Positions 8,743 to 18,200 of a stretch of 64,000 bases of DNA are shown here, one piece after another. The stretch is from Peribacillus frigoritolerans (GTDB lineage Bacteria > Bacillota > Bacilli > Bacillales > Bacillaceae). Position 1 is the first letter of the stretch, and each line of letters begins with the position of its first letter. The notes under the pieces were generated by a model, which saw nothing but the letters and a program-made list of their open reading frames with translations, made no database searches and was not told the DNA's origin. The translations under genes were made by a program, and so were the position numbers. The stretch is taken from the NCBI RefSeq assembly GCF_004358755.1, contig NZ_SMZY01000001.1, positions 62,001 through 126,000 on the forward strand, read 5' to 3'.

Positions 8743-9351
8743 ATGGCTGGAAACAGAGAGTATTTGAACCGAAGACTTCATTCCTTGCTTGGAGTTATTC
8801 CGGTTGGTGTCTTCTTAATTCAGCATCTTGTTGTAAATAACTTTGCAACAAGAGGAGAAGAAGCATTTAATAATGCTGCACATTTTATGGAAAGCTTGCC
8901 ATTTAGAGTTGTTCTGGAAACTTTTATTATATTCCTGCCGCTTTTGTACCATGCGATCTATGGAATTTACATTGCGTTTACAGCTAAAAATAATGTAAGC
9001 AAGTTTGGCTACTTCCGCAACTGGATGTTTATGCTTCAAAGGATTTCTGGCGTGATTACACTTATCTTTGTATCCTGGCATGTATGGGAAACAAGAATTG
9101 CAGCCGCATTTGGCGCTGAAGTGAATTTTGACATGATGGCCTCCATTTTCAGTAATCCATTCATGATTGTATTTTATGTTGTCGGTGTCGTTTCAACGAT
9201 TTTCCACTTTGCAAACGGACTGTGGTCATTTGCTGTGAGCTGGGGAATTACTGTGACACCAAGATCTCAGCTGATCTCAACTTATGTGACGATCGCACTT
9301 TTCCTAGCTTTATCTTACGTTGGAGTCAGCACTATTTTTGCATTTGTTTAA
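8743..9351 (+). CDS. sdhC: Succinate dehydrogenase cytochrome b558 subunit
   Basis: A 202-residue membrane anchor with five transmembrane helices. It carries two haems and passes electrons from SdhB to menaquinone. Histidines at positions 28, 70, 113 and 155 are all present; these are the four axial haem ligands of the B. subtilis protein. AGGGGG lies ten bases before the ATG. First gene of sdhCAB. Confidence 0.95.
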   Translation: MAGNREYLNRRLHSLLGVIPVGVFLIQHLVVNNFATRGEEAFNNAAHFMESLPFRVVLETFIIFLPLLYHAIYGIYIAFTAKNNVSKFGYFRNWMFMLQRISGVITLIFVSWHVWETRIAAAFGAEVNFDMMASIFSNPFMIVFYVVGVVSTIFHFANGLWSFAVSWGITVTPRSQLISTYVTIALFLALSYVGVSTIFAFV

Positions 9352-9381
9352 TAGGTAATAGAACCAAAGGGAGTGGGCCAG

Positions 9382-11142
9382 ATGAGTAAAGGTAGAATAA
9401 TAGTCGTCGGTGGTGGCTTAGCGGGCCTAATGGCTACGATCAAAGCTGCAGAAACTGGCGTTCATGTAGATTTATTTTCTTTAGTTCCAGTTAAGCGCTC
9501 TCATTCAGTTTGTGCTCAGGGCGGAATCAACGGAGCAGTGAACACAAAAGGGGAAGGCGATTCTCCTTGGGAGCATTTCGATGATACAGTATACGGCGGG
9601 GATTTCCTCGCAAACCAGCCTCCTGTAAAGGCAATGTGTGAAGCAGCGCCTTCCATTATCCATTTGCTTGACCGGATGGGAGTTATGTTCAACCGTACTC
9701 CTGAAGGTCTTCTGGACTTCCGCCGCTTTGGAGGAACGCAGCATCACCGTACAGCGTTTGCCGGAGCAACAACTGGCCAGCAGCTGCTTTATGCACTTGA
9801 TGAGCAGGTGCGCCGCTATGAGGTTGCCGGATTAGTAACGAAGTATGAGGGCTGGGAATTCCTTGGGGCTGTTGTCGATGAGGATGGCGTATGCCGCGGT
9901 ATTACTGGTCAGGACTTAACGACAATGGAAATGAAAGCATTCCGTTCAGATGCCGTAATTATGGCAACAGGCGGACCTGGAATCATTTTCGGAAAATCAA
10001 CAAACTCTGTCATTAACACAGGATCAGCTGCTTCAATCGTCTATCAGCAGGGTGTGCATTATGCAAATGGTGAATTCATTCAAATTCACCCGACGGCAAT
10101 TCCTGGAGACGATAAGCTTCGTCTGATGAGTGAGTCGGCACGCGGAGAAGGCGGTCGTGTCTGGACGTATAAAGACGGTAAGCCTTGGTACTTCCTTGAG
10201 GAAAAATATCCTGCATACGGAAACCTTGTGCCCCGTGATATTGCAACACGCGAAATTTTTGATGTGTGTGTATCTCAAAAGCTGGGAATCAATGGAGAAA
10301 ACATGGTTTACCTTGATCTCTCTCATAAAGATCCTAAAGAGCTTGATATCAAACTTGGCGGAATCATTGAAATCTATGAAAAATTCATGGGGGATGATCC
10401 CCGCAAGCTTCCAATGAAAATCTTCCCGGCTGTTCATTATTCTATGGGCGGACTTTGGGTTGATTATGATCAAATGACGAATATCCCTGGACTATTTGCA
10501 GCAGGCGAGTGTGATTATTCGATGCACGGAGCCAACCGTTTAGGAGCGAATTCATTGCTGTCTGCCATCTATGGCGGTATGGTTGCAGGACCGAAAGCAG
10601 TTGAATATGTGAGCGGTCTTGATGTATCTGCTGAAGATCTTTCTTCTTCATTATTTGACGGTCATGTGAAACAGGAAGAAGAAAAATGGCAGAACATCAT
10701 GAACTTAAATGGAACTGAAAATGCATATGTTCTTCATAAAGAGCTTGGCGAATGGATGACGGACAATGTAACGGTTGTCCGCTACAATGATAAATTGCTT
10801 AAAACAGATGAAAAAATTCAAGAGCTTCTTGAAAGATATGAAAATATCAACATTAATGATACAGCTAAATGGAGCAACCAGGGTGCGACGTTTACACGTC
10901 AGCTTCAAAACATGCTTCAAATGTCCCGTGTTGTTACACTTGGCGCCTATAACCGCAATGAAAGCCGCGGTGCTCATTACAAACCGGACTTCCCTGAACG
11001 CAATGACGAGGAATTCCTAAAAACGACGATGGCCACATTTGCCGGTCCAAAAGCTGCTCCTAAGTTCCATTATGAAGAAGTGGATGTTAGCTTAATTGAA
11101 CCGCGTAAGCGCGACTATTCGAAGAAGAAAAAGGGGGAATAA
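9382..11142 (+). CDS. sdhA: Succinate dehydrogenase flavoprotein subunit
   Basis: The product is 586 residues from ATG 9382 (AAGGGAG upstream; a GTG nine bases earlier is disfavoured), the usual length for Bacillus. It oxidises succinate to fumarate with covalently bound FAD. Visible motifs are the dinucleotide fold IIVVGGGLAGLMA, the FAD-histidine region KRSHSVCAQGGING, the substrate segment FIQIHPTAIPG, and the catalytic arginine region SESARGEGGRVW. Second gene of the operon, encoding a peripheral membrane protein on the cytosolic side. Confidence 0.96.
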   Translation: MSKGRIIVVGGGLAGLMATIKAAETGVHVDLFSLVPVKRSHSVCAQGGINGAVNTKGEGDSPWEHFDDTVYGGDFLANQPPVKAMCEAAPSIIHLLDRMGVMFNRTPEGLLDFRRFGGTQHHRTAFAGATTGQQLLYALDEQVRRYEVAGLVTKYEGWEFLGAVVDEDGVCRGITGQDLTTMEMKAFRSDAVIMATGGPGIIFGKSTNSVINTGSAASIVYQQGVHYANGEFIQIHPTAIPGDDKLRLMSESARGEGGRVWTYKDGKPWYFLEEKYPAYGNLVPRDIATREIFDVCVSQKLGINGENMVYLDLSHKDPKELDIKLGGIIEIYEKFMGDDPRKLPMKIFPAVHYSMGGLWVDYDQMTNIPGLFAAGECDYSMHGANRLGANSLLSAIYGGMVAGPKAVEYVSGLDVSAEDLSSSLFDGHVKQEEEKWQNIMNLNGTENAYVLHKELGEWMTDNVTVVRYNDKLLKTDEKIQELLERYENININDTAKWSNQGATFTRQLQNMLQMSRVVTLGAYNRNESRGAHYKPDFPERNDEEFLKTTMATFAGPKAAPKFHYEEVDVSLIEPRKRDYSKKKKGE

Positions 11143-11145
11143 AAA

Positions 11146-11910
11146 ATGAACAGTGAAAAGAAAGTAGTTCGTTTTATTATTACTCGCCAAGACCAGCCTG
11201 GAGCTGCCCCTTATGATGAAACATTTGAGATTCCTTATCGTCCAAATATGAACGTGATTTCTGCATTGATGGAAATCAGACGGAATCCTGTTAACTCACA
11301 AGGGAAAGATACGACTCCGATTACATGGGATATGAACTGTCTCGAAGAGGTGTGCGGAGCATGCTCCATGGTGATCAACGGCAAACCGCGCCAGTCCTGT
11401 ACTGCCCTTGTTGACCAGCTTGAGCAGCCGATTCGCCTTCAGCCGATGAGAACATTCCCTGTTGTCCGCGACCTTCAGGTTGACCGCAGCAGAATGTTTG
11501 ATTCCCTGAAAAAAGTAAAGGCCTGGATTCCGATCGATGGAACCTATGACTTAGGCCCTGGCCCGCGTATGCCTGAGAAAAAACGTCAATGGGCATATGA
11601 ATTATCAAAATGCATGACTTGCGGTGTTTGCTTAGAGGCATGTCCGAATGTAAACAGCAATTCAGATTTCATCGGGCCAGCTCCGCTTTCACAAGTTCGT
11701 CTGTTTAATGCACATCCGACAGGTGCATTAAATAAAGCAGAACGTCTCGAGTCCATTATGGGCGACGGAGGTCTTGCAAACTGCGGAAACTCTCAAAACT
11801 GTGTGCAGTCTTGTCCGAAAGGAATTCCTTTAACGACTTCTATTGCTGCACTCAACAGAGATACTACGTTCCAGGCGTTCCGTAATTTCTTCGGAAGCGA
11901 TCAAGTTTAA
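11146..11910 (+). CDS. sdhB: Succinate dehydrogenase iron-sulfur subunit
   Basis: A 254-residue electron-transfer subunit. The N-terminal ferredoxin domain has the [2Fe-2S] cysteines in NCLEEVCGACSMVING and a later cysteine in RQSCTAL. The C-terminal domain has the [4Fe-4S] and [3Fe-4S] ligands in CMTCGVCLEACPN and CGNSQNCVQSCPKG. It lies three bases after the sdhA stop and ends at a terminator. Confidence 0.96.
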   Translation: MNSEKKVVRFIITRQDQPGAAPYDETFEIPYRPNMNVISALMEIRRNPVNSQGKDTTPITWDMNCLEEVCGACSMVINGKPRQSCTALVDQLEQPIRLQPMRTFPVVRDLQVDRSRMFDSLKKVKAWIPIDGTYDLGPGPRMPEKKRQWAYELSKCMTCGVCLEACPNVNSNSDFIGPAPLSQVRLFNAHPTGALNKAERLESIMGDGGLANCGNSQNCVQSCPKGIPLTTSIAALNRDTTFQAFRNFFGSDQV

Positions 11911-11954
11911 AACGCAGATATCCAGATAGAAATCAGCGGATATCATTTAATAAG

Positions 11955-11992
11955 AAAACACCTCTTCCTTTCAATGAAGAGGTGTTTTTTCA
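11955..11992 (+). terminator. Terminator of sdhCAB
   Basis: AAAACACCTCTT ... GAAGAGGTGTTTTTT is a strong hairpin with a T run. Confidence 0.9.
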
Positions 11993-12018
11993 CTTAAACA
12001 TGAAAAGGGGAAACAATC

Positions 12019-12486
12019 ATGAAACAAATCTCATACATACAGCTGCCGTTCAAGGAATGGAAGGATACGTTTTCTTTTTATTTTCAGGTAAAAGTTCGTT
12101 TTTCCGAAACAGATATGTTCGGACATATGAACAATACAGCCCCAATTTCATATTTTGAAGAAGCACGAATTGAATTCTTTAAGCACGCAGGTCTTATGGA
12201 TAATTGGCTGAAAAAAGACGGAGAGCTGATTCCTGTTGTTGCAGATATTCAATGCGATTACATCAAACAGGTTTTTTTTGATGAGAAAATCCGCCTTTTT
12301 GTAAAAGCAGCATCAATCGGGAATTCATCGATGGATCTGCATTATTGTGCGGTGAATGAAAAAAATGAAGTTTGTTTTACAGGACGAGGCACCGTTGTGC
12401 AAATATCCAAATACAATGGAAAAAGTGTACCGTTTCTGGAAGTGGAGAAAAAGATGCTTGCTCAGTCTGCCATATTTGCCACTTGA
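12019..12486 (+). CDS. ysmA: Hotdog-fold acyl-CoA thioesterase (YsmA)
   Basis: A 155-residue protein of the 4-hydroxybenzoyl-CoA thioesterase type. The active-site region VRFSETDMFGHMNN (around residues 33-46) carries the family Asp and the GHMNN turn, followed by YFEEARIEFF. It probably hydrolyses acyl-CoA or acyl-ACP; the substrate is unknown. Position between sdhB and gerE matches B. subtilis ysmA. RBS AAAGGGG. Confidence 0.85.
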   Translation: MKQISYIQLPFKEWKDTFSFYFQVKVRFSETDMFGHMNNTAPISYFEEARIEFFKHAGLMDNWLKKDGELIPVVADIQCDYIKQVFFDEKIRLFVKAASIGNSSMDLHYCAVNEKNEVCFTGRGTVVQISKYNGKSVPFLEVEKKMLAQSAIFAT

Positions 12487-12529
12487 AAAATAGACATGGA
12501 ATTTCTTGCTTTCCTCTAAGATTCCTGTC

Positions 12530-12557
12530 ACCGCCATTACAGTGTGCACATACTATA
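12530..12557 (+). promoter_or_regulatory. Sigma-K promoter of gerE
   Basis: The sequence reads cACc (12529-12532), then 16 bp, then CATACTATA (12549-12557). This is a complete match to the sigma-K consensus mACm-N16-CATAnnnTA, read by the late mother-cell RNA polymerase. It lies about 60 bp upstream of the gerE start and drives the truncated left half as it stands. Confidence 0.85.
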
Positions 12558-12620
12558 TGTTGACTAATCTTATACCCATTCGTTAGATCGGCTCGCACCT
12601 AGCAAGGAGGGTTACTATTC

Positions 12621-12776
12621 TTGAAAGAGAAAGAGTTTCAATCAAAGCCATTACTCACAAAAAGAGAGAGAGAAGTATTCGAATTATTAGTTCAAGACAA
12701 AACAACGAAAGAAATAGCGGGCGAGCTCTTTATTAGTGAAAAGACAGTTCGGAACCATATTTCCAATGTAATATAG
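12621..12776 (+). pseudogene. gerE: gerE, 5' part (interrupted)
   Basis: The TTG start (AAGGAGG ten bases upstream) opens the LuxR-type regulator GerE: MKEKEFQSKPLLTKRERE, then KEIAGELFISEKTVRNHISN. After codon 49 the sequence departs from the family and stops (VI-stop, TAG 12774-12776). The stub is 51 residues instead of 74 and breaks inside the DNA-recognition helix. The missing end, beginning AMQKLGVKG, is 37 kb away at 50,025-50,101. Joining at the shared AATG restores 75 codons in frame. GerE directs late coat gene expression in the mother cell, so the uninterrupted gene is presumably rebuilt by excision during sporulation (inference). Confidence 0.93.
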
Positions 12777-12790
12777 TTTGAAAGTATTAC
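12740..12790. other. attL: left junction of the gerE-interrupting element
   Basis: The shared core AATG is at 12765-12768. To its left is gerE coding sequence; to its right is element DNA beginning TAATATAGTTTG. The half-site GTAATATAGTTTG (12768-12780) is the right arm of the reconstructed attP. Confidence 0.85.
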
Positions 12791-12834
12791 TAATAAAATC
12801 TAATACTTTAACAATTGAACTCAAGACAAATACA

Positions 12835-12886
12835 AAAAACAGTCGGTATGAAACGCTCCAATAGGTTTCATACCGACTGTTTTTTA
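12835..12886. terminator. Strong bidirectional hairpin at the left end of the element
   Basis: AACAGTCGGTATGAAAC ... GTTTCATACCGACTGTT (arms of about 18 bp, loop ~9) with A and T runs on both sides. It terminates the leftward nuclease gene and would also stop sigma-K transcription entering from gerE. Confidence 0.88.
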
Positions 12887-12899
12887 AACGGTAACTAAA

Positions 12900-13499
12900 T
12901 TAAATATACTCTGGTAAAACATGTCTAATTTCCTGCTCTTCATTTTCCAATCCAGCAATCCACAAATCAACTAACTTAATACCATCAATTAGTTCAACAT
13001 CTAAACCTTCTGCATACTTTCTTGCAGATGATGTAAACGAACCTGTAGTAATAACATACCCTCCATTAGCACCTGTTTTTATCATGTTAGAATGAATAAG
13101 GGCTATAGGATCGAAAGATAAATCTCCTTGATAGCATTTTACTTGACCCAAGAACATGCCTTCTTCTTTTTTATGTTCAAAATCAACACCAAAGTCCCCT
13201 GAAGCAGGAGAAACCCACGTTGTTCCCCCTCTAGCCCTTTCAATTACTTTTGCAACAAATGATTCAAACATTAATGGATCTTCCTTAATGTATGTAGTTG
13301 AGTATTTAGGTGGATTTTCAGCAGTTTCCTTTCTAAATCTCAAATACAAACCCATAGCTAATGTTTTTTTCATTTCATCACTTGAATCAATATGTTGAGC
13401 TAATAAGGCTGCTCTGTGATCGCTATTTTTCTTAGTTAAATTGAAATGAAAAAATGCGAAGAGCAAGAATAATGCCATAAAGATTTCTATAAAAATCAT
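12900..13499 (-). CDS. Membrane-anchored Mrr-like restriction endonuclease
   Basis: A 199-residue protein with the start at ATG 13499 (GGAGG upstream). Residues 2-20 form one hydrophobic segment (IFIEIFMALFLLFAFFHF), predicting an N-terminal membrane anchor. Residues ~70-185 form an Mrr-type PD-(D/E)XK nuclease: Glu79 in FESFVAKVIERARG, Asp106 in SGDFGVDFEHK, Gln119 and Lys121 in GQVKCYQGD, then GGYVITTGSFTSSARKYAE. Mrr-like enzymes cut modified or foreign DNA. It is transcribed away from the element centre next to a dGTPase, both on the minus strand. Confidence 0.82.
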   Translation of the reverse strand: MIFIEIFMALFLLFAFFHFNLTKKNSDHRAALLAQHIDSSDEMKKTLAMGLYLRFRKETAENPPKYSTTYIKEDPLMFESFVAKVIERARGGTTWVSPASGDFGVDFEHKKEEGMFLGQVKCYQGDLSFDPIALIHSNMIKTGANGGYVITTGSFTSSARKYAEGLDVELIDGIKLVDLWIAGLENEEQEIRHVLPEYI

Positions 13500-13608
13500 G
13501 TGTCTACCTCCAGTCATAATAAAGTAATTGACTGAATTCTTCTGTATTATTCAATTGAAGCATAAAAGAAAGATCAACTTATTGGAAAAAAACTTTTTGA
13601 TAATAAAT

Positions 13609-14910
13609 TTAAATTTTATATTTGCCAAAATAATTCACGTCATAAATTACATCTATGGAATTTTTACCGTACAATTTTTGAAAAACTTGTACTGAATAAG
13701 AATCCATCATTCCAGAAATATAGTCTGCAATCATTCTCTCTTTTCCTTGTTCAGTTCCCCTGAATTCAACGGGAAGTAATAAATTATCCTTATTAAATTC
13801 ATCATCAATAAAGGCGTCAAACAAGCCCTTAATAATTTTTTCACCTTGTTTTTCATATATTTGAACAATATTTGATCTATTTATACATTTGAAAGTAAAT
13901 GCTTTTAGACAATCCGCAAAACTGTCCAACGTTTTAAACCCAAGTTCTCGATCATTATTCGTAGCAGTTTTTAATTTGAATTTCTTATCAACTTCAATAA
14001 TTCCAATATCATTTACTAATTCATTTACTAAGTTAGATGTTAATTCTTTTCTTAATAATAATCCGAATTCTTCAGAAGAATGGTAGTTTGACGCAGAACG
14101 TGCAAAAAATTTTGCTTTTTTAACTAAATCTTGAAGGAATAAATAATCCTCATTTTTTCCCACTTCATCCTTAAACTCAAACATGAACTCATCAATATTG
14201 AAAAGCCCTAAGCTAAGTGCATCTTCTAAATCATGAGCAGCATAAGCTATTTCATCTGCCAAGTCCACTATCTGAACATCAACCGTTCTTGGCAAAACCT
14301 CATAATCTGTCAATAGGTCCTTAAGTTGTAAAAAATTTTCTTTATAAATGAATTTCTTTGTTTCTTCATCATAGGGCTTATAATATTTCACAACACTTAA
14401 TAAAGTTCTAATAGTTAAATTTAAGCCTCTCCGTTTAGGTAATTTCTTCTCTAATTCATTTAATACTCTTAGAGTTTGTGCATTACCTTCAAACCCACCC
14501 TTTTCTTTCATTAATTTATTTAGGACTTTTTCCCCGTGGTGTCCAAAAGGAGGATTTCCGATATCGTGAGCAAGTGCACCTGCTTCCACAACATATGTAT
14601 CATCTATATACACATTTGTATCACCTGACAGTGTTCTAAGCCTTTCTGCAATCCCTCTAGCTATTTGTGCTACTTCTAAACTATGAGTTAATCGATTTCT
14701 ATAAAATTTATCATTTTGGATACCTAATAACTGCATTTTTCCTTGAAGTCTTCTAAAAGATGTAGAATAAAGAATTCTTGAATAATCTCTTTGATATTCG
14801 TTACGAGCTCTTTGAGTAGGTTCTTCAAAGTGAATCCGTTTGTTTAAATTTTTTAGTGGGTAATAAAATTCTTTTAAGAAATCCAATAATTCACTTTTAT
14901 TTCTATCCAT
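13609..14910 (-). CDS. HD-domain deoxyguanosinetriphosphate triphosphohydrolase
   Basis: A 433-residue dGTPase-type protein. The HD metal site is complete: His76 in RNRLTHSLEVAQIARG, His115-Asp116 in GALAHDIGNPPFGHHG, and a further Asp near 217 in VDLADEIAYAAHDLED. The N-terminal YSRILYSTSFRRLQGKMQL is characteristic of dGTPases. The family hydrolyses dGTP to deoxyguanosine and triphosphate; several bacterial members protect against phage by depleting dNTPs. RBS GGAGATGG. The defence role here is inferred from the surroundings. Confidence 0.88.
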   Translation of the reverse strand: MDRNKSELLDFLKEFYYPLKNLNKRIHFEEPTQRARNEYQRDYSRILYSTSFRRLQGKMQLLGIQNDKFYRNRLTHSLEVAQIARGIAERLRTLSGDTNVYIDDTYVVEAGALAHDIGNPPFGHHGEKVLNKLMKEKGGFEGNAQTLRVLNELEKKLPKRRGLNLTIRTLLSVVKYYKPYDEETKKFIYKENFLQLKDLLTDYEVLPRTVDVQIVDLADEIAYAAHDLEDALSLGLFNIDEFMFEFKDEVGKNEDYLFLQDLVKKAKFFARSASNYHSSEEFGLLLRKELTSNLVNELVNDIGIIEVDKKFKLKTATNNDRELGFKTLDSFADCLKAFTFKCINRSNIVQIYEKQGEKIIKGLFDAFIDDEFNKDNLLLPVEFRGTEQGKERMIADYISGMMDSYSVQVFQKLYGKNSIDVIYDVNYFGKYKI

Positions 14911-15234
14911 AAAACCATCTCCATGAATTTAGTTTCATGGATAATATTACCACATAAATGACTTTTGTATTATATTTTTGTCAGAACATTACAACTAATA
15001 AGTTTGAGTTATTAAGGGAAGAAAACCCATAGTTAAATACATAGGATAAAACAAAATATTAAGAGAAAGTAAAATAAAAATTTAATAAATGTGCATCTTA
15101 GTTTATAAGTGATTGAGTATATTTTTACTAGGTGGTAAAATATATCTTGGTAAATATTGTTCATAGACTTTTTTACCATTCATATAGTTAATGGATAACG
15201 AAAATAACGTATTCATATCTTTATTAATAAAGGA
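14911..15234. other. Intergenic spacer between divergent genes
   Basis: About 320 bp of very AT-rich DNA between the leftward dGTPase and the rightward giant helicase. It must hold both promoters; no convincing -35/-10 pair or repeat was found. Confidence 0.4.
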
Positions 15235-18200
15235 ATGATTAATTTTATAGGTGGGATGAAGGTGGATGTATCCACAAAGAATGATCTATTACAATTAAAA
15301 ATAGAAAAATGGAAAAGAGATCTAATTGATCTTACTAATCGAAACGTTCTCTTAAATTTTCGTCCAAAAAAGAACAACTCATTACAACTGTTTGAACAAC
15401 CACAGTTATTGTTTGACGAACTTGTTAAAAACTCGAAAAATATGAATATTGAAGAGTTAAAAACCCTATATTTAGAGCAAATTAATAAAATTGAAAACTC
15501 ATTAGAAGAGGATTCAATGAAAAGAAAGCTTACTGGGGAATTAAAAGTGCAGTTTATCAAACTGATTGCTAAGTTAAGGTTAGATGCAAGAACGCGTTTA
15601 AATGAGCAAGGAATTCAAACGCTTTATTTGACATTTGGAGTATTGAAGTGGAAAGAACAGGGCAATGATAAAGAGTTTATGTCACCATTACTTTTGGTGC
15701 CCGTCGAATTAAATCGATCAAGTGCGAATCAACCCTTCAGAATGAAGATGGTTGATGATGAAATTGTCCTTAATCCATTTATGGCCCATAAATTAAGGGA
15801 AGAAAAGGGAATCATATTTCCTGAATTAGGTGAACAAGAAGATGTCAATCTTCAAAAAATATGGGAAATGATTTCTGAACAAGTTGCTTATTTAGATGAT
15901 TGGTCTGTTTCTCCTGAAGTTTACCTTTCGTTATTCTCCTTCAGCAAGCTAGTCATGTATAAAGACCTTCAAAATTATCGGGAATTGCTTGAAAGTCACC
16001 CACTTATCCGAGCAATTTCAGGAGTTCCATCAAGTGACAATAATGACATAATGGATTTATCTTCTGTTCCAGATGTCAGCAACTTGGATCAGAAAATTCC
16101 CGCTGAAGAGTCTTTTCAGGTTCTTGATGCGGATTCTAGTCAACAACAAGCTATTATAGCAGCTAAAAACGGAGTAAGTTTTGTTTTGCAGGGTCCTCCT
16201 GGTACAGGTAAAAGCCAGACTATATCAAATATTATCGCTGAATGTTTAGCAAATAATAAAAAAGTACTATTTGTATCAGAAAAGATGGCAGCACTTGAAG
16301 TTGTTAAATCACGCCTTGAAAACGTTGGATTAGGTGATTTCTGTCTTGAACTACACAGCCATAAAGCAAATAAGAGATCGGTATTAAATTCTTTTCAACA
16401 GGTACTAGATAAACATCCAAAAAATAGACGGATTAAAAATGAACTTTATTCCAATATTAATCTTCTAAGAGAAAAATTAAACTCCTACTCTGAAAAACTG
16501 CACCAGGTTAGAGAACCTTTTGGCAAATCTGTATACGAAATTCACGGTTCCTTGGCTCAATTGGACGGAGTACAGGAGTTACTATTTGATTTTGATATAA
16601 ATGAATCAATAAATTTAGAGTCCATTTTGTCTCTTATAAATGAATTAGAGAGATATCGAAATCTAATGATTTTAGTAGAGCATGTCCCGATTTGGAAAGG
16701 TTTTAATCAATCGGTTTACAGTCTTGAATTAGCATCTAATATGGAATTATTGCTAAGGCAGCTTAAACAAAATCTTTCTGATATTAGTCATTCAGCTCAA
16801 ATAGTTCAACAAACTTTAGGTTTGAAGAGTGATAGTATTGATGAAATTCGTCACAATCAAAAAATTATAGAAATGGCTAAATATTCACCTAAGCCACCTA
16901 GACATTGGTTTAGCTATAATTCGATGCAAACAACCATCCTAAAGGCTAAAGAATATCAGGAAAAGATGTCAACCTTTTTGAACGAGAAAAAGGTTCTAAC
17001 TCAGAAATTTAATACTGAAATTTTGAAAAAAGATTTACCAATTATTGTGGATAGATTATTTTTCAAATCGGACGTTCTATTCAATATATTTGACTCAAAT
17101 GACCCTATACTTCTTATTCATGATAGGGATCTTCTTATAGAAGTAGTTACACGCGTGAGAAATTCCTTACAGTCAATCGCAGAGTTATCTTTATTACAAG
17201 AGGATTTGGGTCTGCCTCAAATGAAAAAAATTGAGGACGCTCACCTTTTGAAAATTTATTTGAATGTTGCTTTGAAAAAACCTCGCCCAACTATTGAATG
17301 GTTTAAAAATTTAAATGGGGTACGAAAGTCTATTAACGATGCAAAATTGTTATTCACGGACAATGAAAAAATGAACAATCTTTTACAAAAAAAATATGAA
17401 CCATCATTACTGGAACTTGATTTATTTACACTAAAACAATTAATTGAGAATCAAGGTTCTGAACTTCTTTCATTATTTAAATCTGACGATATTACAGAAC
17501 CAAGAGAAGATAGTATATTCAGCAAGAAGCTATCAATTCAAGAAAGAATTGGAAAAATGTTAGCTCTTCAAGAACAAATTGAACAACCAAAAAATTTTAT
17601 CTCTCAATCATTAGAGATAGACTTAATAAATATAAAATCAATTACAAGTTTAAAACGAATGATGGAGCTGATCTCCAAAGATCCTAAACCTACTGCAGTA
17701 TGGTTTCAAGTTGAACGCCAGCATGATATCTACAACTTAATTAAAGAATATAAAAATGTTCAAAATAAATACAACCAAGATTTGTCTACCATTCTAGAGA
17801 TCTATGAAGAAGAAGTAGTTGATGATCAAATATTTGAGATGTTTAAACGTTTTGAGACAACCTATCAATCCCCACTGCGGTTATTTAACGGGCAATTCAA
17901 TCGTGACCGTAAATGGTTAAGCTCAAAACTAAAACAAAAAGATAAGTACGATTTTGATACGATATTTAAACATGTTCGATTAATAAAAAGAGTATTAGAA
18001 AACAAAAAATGGATGGAAAATAATCAATCTGATTCCCGTACTTATTTTGGAAGGCATTATAAAGGAATCGACACTGAGTGGGGCCACGTTGAGGACTCAT
18101 TTAATGTGTTTATAGAAATACAAGAAATGTTTAATGAATTAAAAGTTCCTTTACCATTAAAAGAACTTTTAATTCACCCAACAGGACGTATGGAATTCTT

